64,000 nucleotides of DNA. It comes from Aralia elata (lineage: Eukaryota; Streptophyta; Magnoliopsida; Apiales; Araliaceae). Under the pieces are notes generated by a model. The model saw nothing but the letters and a program-made list of their open reading frames with translations, had not been told where the DNA came from and searched no databases. The first letter of the stretch is position 1; each line of letters starts with the position of its first letter. The stretch lies in the NCBI GenBank assembly GCA_034770075.1, contig CM068380.1, forward strand, positions 28,086,005 to 28,150,004, given 5' to 3'. The translations under genes were made by a program, and so were the position numbers. This document shows positions 58,344 through 64,000 of this stretch, in pieces.

Positions 58344-61096
58344 TATATAGCAGGAACAGACCCTGTAATTTTCAGAATTTTCTAGTAAAGTTTCAATTTA
58401 TAAAAAATGTAGCAAGATTTGGCTATTTTGGACTATTTAAGTATAGTTAATGGATTTTAAAATTTTCGGGAAAAATATATTTTCATAAGGGGACTATATA
58501 TAGTCTATTTCTAGAAAAGGAATGATTTTTAAGATGGTTTGCTATTTTTCGTGTAAATGATGAAGTTATGTATAAATGAATTTAATTAAATATGTGAAGT
58601 TGAAAATTTGGAAAATAGGTTTTTATGGCTTGAAAACCCTGTATAGGGTATATACAGATTTTTGATAATAGTTTTGGTCATTTGCAAGGAAGTATAATGT
58701 TTATGGCATTGTAGAATGATTAAATAAATTATTTAAGGGGAAAAATTGTTTTACTCCAGCTTACTGAATAGCGTGATCCAGCTTGCTGAATTGAATAGTG
58801 TGCATCTAGGTTGCTAAATTATAAGTTAGTTCAAATCTAGTTTGCTGTATTGTAGGATAGTTCGAATCCAGGTTGCTGGATTGGAAAAATAGTTGGCCGA
58901 ATTAAATAGTTTGAATCCAGTGTGCTGGATTGTAATCCAGGTTGGAATCCATTTTGCTAGATTGGAATTCAGTTTGCTAGATTGCCATCTAGTTTGCTGG
59001 ATTTGGAATCCAGTTTGCTGCATTGGGTATTTAACCTATGGGACCATAAATAAAGACCTATATAATGAAAGATTTAGTGTTAATTCATAAGATATATGGT
59101 AAAGTAGTGGTATAGTCGTACTCTTTAATAGTCGATGTATAGTATCTGGGCTAAATAATTCCTTTAGGAAGCGGAGGTATATACGAACTGGCAACCGATC
59201 TAAGTCACTGTGAAAACAGTGTAGACGAGACGGAAACTAGTTTGTTGGTTGTTAGTGGGAAACCACTCAGCATACTATATTGAACACTGTTAAATACTCA
59301 ATGTGTGCTAGTTTTAGAATTATGAATGTGTTTGGTGTTATGTGTTATCTAATATTTAATTATGTGATTGAATGTTAGATAATTTACTTATAAAGAAGTG
59401 ATATTGTAAGGTATAATATGATTTGCTGATTGAAAGATAAATCTTATAACTGGTAGGTCTTTCAAAAGGAAGTTAAATTAAATTGCGTAGCAGTAGTCAA
59501 CGACAAAGGTAAGTATCTGAATCTTATGCACTACTTTTATTTGTGCAAACAGATATATGTTATACATGGTTAATGTTATACCAGTATTCAAATCTTAATG
59601 TTATTCTGCTAAGCAAGTTCCATCTTACTCAACTTTTACATTGAGCAAGTATCTCATCCTTTTTATTTACATTATGAACTGGATCCGTATGTTGCGCAAG
59701 TATCTGAACTATTTCTTTATTGTGTAAGTATCTAAACCTTATGCACTACTTTTATTTCATGCAAACCGGTATATGTTGTGCAAATTCCTGAGTATTGCTA
59801 AACTTTTTACATTTATTGCTATTTCTTAACTCAACATGAGTTATCAATTTCAAAGCATGCTCGTGAATAATTATTGTTAATTATTCATATCCATGATGAT
59901 CTTTGTTATTCGTTTATGTAATTATTGTAACCCTTGCAAGTATTCTTAAACTTTATTCAAGCTATCTATTGATTTCAAATATCTCCATATTGTCTCATGT
60001 GATGTATTTATAATCAAAATTGTTCTGTTCTTTGTGTAAGTGTCCTCACTTGTACAAATTGTTATAATTATTATAAATTCGAATTTATTCTGATTCGTTC
60101 ATTGTTAAAAATATCTCATTACTGAATTGTTATGACTCATATTAAAAATTTGTATTCTAAGTTTGGTTATGCAAGTGTCCCCACTTGTATGAACTATTGT
60201 ACATTATCAATTACCATTGAATTCAAAATTCGTTGACAAGTTCTGATACATACTATTAAATTTCTGTATGTTTACCTAGTTTAAAGATTGTCTAAGCTAT
60301 TTGTACCAGCTAGACACGATTTGAAAAGTATTTATCGAATGTTATTGGTTATGATAAATTCGTCCAACTTAATTGTTTTAGTTAGGACTCCAAACTGAGT
60401 ATGAACAACCCGAAATGGGGAAATTTTATGCGCTAAAAGCGGTGATGAAAAATTTAATGCGCTAATGGCGAAGATGTATTATATAGTGTTGATCAATACA
60501 GGGCACAACGGGACTGATCATCCTCCGTGTCCGTAAGACCAGACGGTTTATAGATGAATTTCTGTTTAAACTTTTTCAAAAATGAAAAATGACAGTTCAT
60601 GGTCTTTGGACCACTCAATATTCAAAAGTCACTCCGTTGTTTCAAAAATCTTAAAATGATTTGATATGTTGTTAAGAATGGTTTCAAATGACTTCACCAC
60701 TTTTGATTCGTTGTAGAAGTAGTCCTCAAAGAAAACATTTACTTCTTCAGCGCATTATTATAATTGTTATTACTTGCTGAGTAATTGAATGCTCATTCTT
60801 GCTTTGACTTAAATGTTTTCAGCTAAGTGTGATCGGCCAGAAGGCTCTAGCAAGGACAAGGGAAAGGAAAAGCTGAAGGAATAAGTTGTATGGTGTTATC
60901 TGTAATAATTAGTCTTTTCTATTGTGATCATATATATTATGTAACATGTAAGGAATATAATTAAAGGTTGCCATACCAGGGGAATAGACAACTCTGATAT
61001 AAATATTAAGTTTGTAATATATTAAACAGCTCAAAGAAATGGTATCGTGATGCACCAAATACGGGTTTCAAGTACCCGGATTTTGGGGCGTCACAC
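58344..61096. repeat. LTR-like block ending GGGGCGTCACA, related to the 49024 insertion
   Basis: Its terminus (TACCCGGATTTTGGGGCGTC) and inner words (TTACTCAACTTTTACATTGA at 52369 and 59637) are shared with the 4.33-kb insertion. It has no counterpart of that LTR's start, as expected if the copia element inserted into it at 58343/58344. No coding sequence. Confidence 0.6.
58740..59025. repeat. Degenerate minisatellite of ATCCAG...CTGGAT words
   Basis: Repeated AATCCAGTTTGCTGGATTG-like units of about 20-35 bp, each with inverted-repeat halves (ATCCAG/CTGGAT) able to form small hairpins. Not coding. Confidence 0.7.
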
Positions 61097-61420
61097 AGCG
61101 CGCGCCCGTGGCTTGGCTGACGCCGCACGCCGTGCACGTTCTCCAACGACATGCACGCTCAACTTTCGAATTTCATCCACTTACACACCGAGCATCGCCA
61201 AACACTAATTTTCACCATAGTACCATTCGGGCACGAATATTCAAGCGGGCTTGCCCTCGTGGCTTGGCCAACGCCGAACACCGTGCACGCTTTCCAACGC
61301 CATGCACGCTCGGCTTCCAAATTTCATCAAATTAAACACCGAGCGTCGCCAAACACTAATTTCCATTGTTTTACCATTCGGGCACGGACGTCCAGGCACG
61401 AACATTGAGTCGTTACGAAC
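61097..61420. repeat. CG-rich direct repeat, two units of about 150 bp
   Basis: CGTGGCTTGG occurs at 61106 and 61256. Shared words include GCCGTGCACG/ACCGTGCACG, GCCAAACACTAATTT and ACCATTCGGGCACG. The composition stands out from the AT-rich flanks. Identity unknown. Confidence 0.6.
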
Positions 61421-62194
61421 AACGATCTGAGCGTTCTTTATTTTAATTTCTACAAACACAGTAAAAATGCATAAAAAATAATACTAAACAAATATAAGCA
61501 ATATAAAACCATAATATCTAAAATTAAGATAAAAATGCAATAAAACCACATAAAGTACCCAAAGACTTATAAATTATCAAGGCCAAAAGTACCCAAATTG
61601 TGTGTATAAAACACACTCATCATGTTTACATGTCTATTGACTTATGTGAACTATTTGATTGTGTGCTTCCATTTGATATGTCAAGAAAATGATACATTAA
61701 TGAATGTTGTGGTTTGCACATTTATCATTGATGAATATAGTTTGATAATAACTAACTGATACAATGAAGACTACAAGATTAAAGTTCTAGTGATTTTGAA
61801 TGGTGTAAAGTTCTTATAGGAGAAATATATGTACAAGGACTTAGAGCATAAAGAGCAAGAATGTTAGGTTGATCTCATCGTAGGGTTACTCTGCATATTC
61901 GTAATATGAATATTGTAAGTAGAGTAATCTAGACATTCAAAGATTGAATAAACAATGTATACTTGTATAGTAAGTTTTGTAAAGTCCTTCAAGGGAATAT
62001 ATGTACAAGGACTTAGAGTATAAAGATCAAGAATGTTAAGTTGATCTTGCTGAATGAATCTGAGGTATAGCTATCAGGAATTCTATGCTCGTAAAAGTAA
62101 CTCTGCAGGTCGTAAAGTCGAAATGACTCACAGAGTTAACTTATGATCGTAAAGCATCAGAAGGGTCGCAGAGCTGTTGCACCTATCAAAAAAT
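61421..62194. other. AT-rich unassigned segment with a 171-bp-spaced duplication
   Basis: No convincing ORF. ATATATGTACAAGGACTTAG occurs near 61825 and 61996, followed by AGATCAAGAATGTTAAGTTG-like words both times. Probably an old transposable-element relic. Confidence 0.4.
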
Positions 62195-62484
62195 TGTGAC
62201 AACCCAAAAATTCATAAGATTTATTAATAAAATCTTGAATGATTAAATAAAGGTTAATGAATAAAACCTAGATTGAAAATAGAGGAATAATTAAAATTTT
62301 CAAGAAAAACCTATATGGTTTAATATTGAAAAGAATGTGACGTTTCAAATTTTTGAAATATATTAAATTGAGAATTTAAATAAATAAAATTCTTCTGAAA
62401 TGATATGTTATGTGCTATTGTGTTGCATACGTGAATACGAACTATGCAATATGTGACTTTTATGCTTAATAAATATATTATTAT
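62195..62484 (+). repeat. Start of an LTR-like sequence (TGTGACAACCC), interrupted by copy F
   Basis: TGTGACAACCCAAAAATTC resembles LTR starts of plant chromoviruses and the reverse complement of the end of the 49024 insertion. It is cut at 62484 by the Tat LTR. Confidence 0.45.
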
Positions 62485-64000
62485 TGTCGACGCCGGGTTT
62501 TCGCTTTCCTTGTCCTTTTCCAATTTTAGCCTTTTGATTTAATGATTCTTTTGGAAAAGATCGGCATTGATGTCGACGGGGTTTTGAAAGATCGTTTTTT
62601 ATGATGAGCCAATTAACCAGAGTCGCCAGTTGGTATATTTGAAATGGATGTACCAACTCATCCGAGTTTTCGTTTTTTTTATAAATCGCTGGCTCATATG
62701 TGACTCCGAATTAATTGGTCTGCGAATCGAGATTCATAGAGTTCGGGGGCTTGCTTAAGTGAGGGGAAGGTGTTAGGCACCCCTCGACTTCCGTGAAACC
62801 CGGTTACCGCAATCTTGATGCTTTCCTATCCTTTAATTCATGAATGTGTATGTGTATGTGTGTGTGTGTGTGCCTATGTGAATGTTGTGGGGAATTTGTA
62901 TGAAAGAGTCATTTGGATTTTAGGGAAAATCGTGTTTTAATTTGAGAACACTTCGGAATATCTTTTCGGTATACACGAGAAAGCTTTATTCTTTATGAGA
63001 AAGGTTTGATTTTAATTGTCCAAAACTATGAGATTTTCATTAAGTGTCGTTTTGGCAAAACAAGAGTTTTAAACCTTCGTCTAAATAGGAATCGAGATCT
63101 ATACGTTGCTTTCATAAAATGATGGGCAATTTCTAGAATCTCTTTAAACCCTATATACAACGGTTTAATAAAACGTCATTTTTATTTATAAAATCATTTT
63201 TGTGTGATGTTTTGGAAAACGATCTTTCTTTAGCTTTCTCGTTAGATAGGAATCGACATTCATTAACATTTCTCAAATTTTAACCTCGTGATTCTAATAT
63301 CCTACTTTGGTTGATTTTATGAAAATCTTATCATTTAGCTTTGAAATCAATTTCGTGTCATAAATCAAATCAAGCATAAACACGCGTCGGGGCTATTCAT
63401 GGGCATGTAAGCCATCAAAATGTCCCCGAACGCCAACAATCACAAATTTCACTATTTCGGGGCCTTAAGCACGATTCTCGCCTTAGCGTCGTTTTAAGGC
63501 CCAACGATTACATATTTACAATGAAAACTACGTCATTTCTACTTCTTACATCAAGATATGTCCATCATCGGATTGGGACCCCGGGGTCGCTTTCCTAGGC
63601 TCACAACCAAGTATCCACACACAAACAATCGGATATTACAAGAAAATAAACCAACCCGGATAATCTAACAATACCAAGACATCCTAAAATAACGATTTAA
63701 AGGAATTGATACCGAATATAACACCTTAAAACAAACAAAGAAATTAATGAACGAATATCATCGGGTTATTAGGAAGAGTTTTATTCCGATGGAATCTTCA
63801 CTCATAATCCCTAATTCATTGTTCAATCAATAAATTACATGAAAAATTGCATCTAATTTGATCAAATGGTATGATAGAAATTGATATCATAAAAGAGATT
63901 TCACCTTGCAATTGATATCCAAATGGATGTAAACTTGATGTATTTGAATAGAAGGAAAGAATCTATTTGATACAATCAAATCAAAAGAAAATTTCCTCTC
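62485..64000 (-). repeat. LTR of copy F (partial, runs off the window)
   Basis: It starts TGTCGACGCC on the plus strand and follows the A/B LTR closely to the window end. No PBS lies to its left, so it is the 3' LTR (or a solo LTR) of a minus-strand copy extending rightward. The flanking pentamer ATTAT (62480-62484) is the candidate target site. The PBS-like 11-mer is at 62618-62628. Confidence 0.88.

Noticed and set aside
58826..59090. Frames with repeated QQTGF/NPVCWI peptides on both strands
   Set aside because: They are a by-product of the ATCCAG/CTGGAT minisatellite.
61108..61408. Two overlapping plus-strand frames of 75-85 codons
   Set aside because: They are produced by the 150-bp direct repeat, with no start context or domain.

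Overview
The window reads as plant nuclear DNA, most likely from a eudicot. It is built almost entirely of LTR retrotransposons, and I found no host single-copy gene, tRNA or rRNA. The main family is a Ty3/gypsy element of the Tat/Ogre type. The evidence is long LTRs (about 2.1 kb, TG...CA), a gag-protease ORF separated from reverse transcriptase (RT) by a spliceable intron, a second archaeal-type RNase H, an integrase without a chromodomain, antisense accessory genes between pol and the 3' LTR, and a tandem-repeat block beside the 3' LTR. Organism and lineage are inferred from family features.

Layout. 1-35365 is a head-to-tail minus-strand array sharing LTRs: partial LTR (1-603), copy A1 internal region (604-14108), a 100-N assembly gap, the 5' part of another copy (A2, 14209-16961), LTR (16962-19097), copy B internal region (19098-33231), LTR (33232-35365). 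The array ends inside an older LTR fragment D (35366-36560, minus). D abuts the tail of an inverted, plus-strand copy C (36561-42606, LTR 42607-44713). C abuts the tail of a fifth copy E (44714-46410, LTR 46411-48470). E lies against a decayed Ty1/copia element (48734-56547, likely 3' LTR to about 58343). The copia gag is split by a 4.33-kb TG...CA insertion (49024-53353) with a 5-bp target duplication. 58344-61096 is another LTR-like block, and 61097-62484 holds short repeats and the start of an LTR. From 62485 to the window end is the LTR of a sixth Tat copy (F).

How one copy works, in its own 5'-3' direction: LTR promoter, primer-binding site, gag-protease, intron, RT, degenerate RNase H, archaeal-type RNase H and integrase. 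Two genes on the opposite strand then run toward pol. Gene 1 encodes a plant-mobile-domain (PMD) protein from three exons, behind a leader intron that ends 2 bp before its ATG. Gene 2 encodes a DUF7745-like protein with a coiled-coil tail. Upstream of gene 1 is a promoter-like module (paired 20-bp palindromes, then a TATA box) that matches the LTR promoter but points the other way, and upstream of that is a 70/140-bp minisatellite. Gene 1 is open in B and broken in A1; gene 2 is open in A1 and broken in B. The gag-pol genes of all copies carry frameshifts, so no copy looks autonomous as assembled.

The most interesting points are the self-contained antisense transcription unit with an LTR-like promoter, the shared-LTR array with a gap that hides at least one LTR, a PBS-like 11-mer inside every LTR, and the layered nesting.
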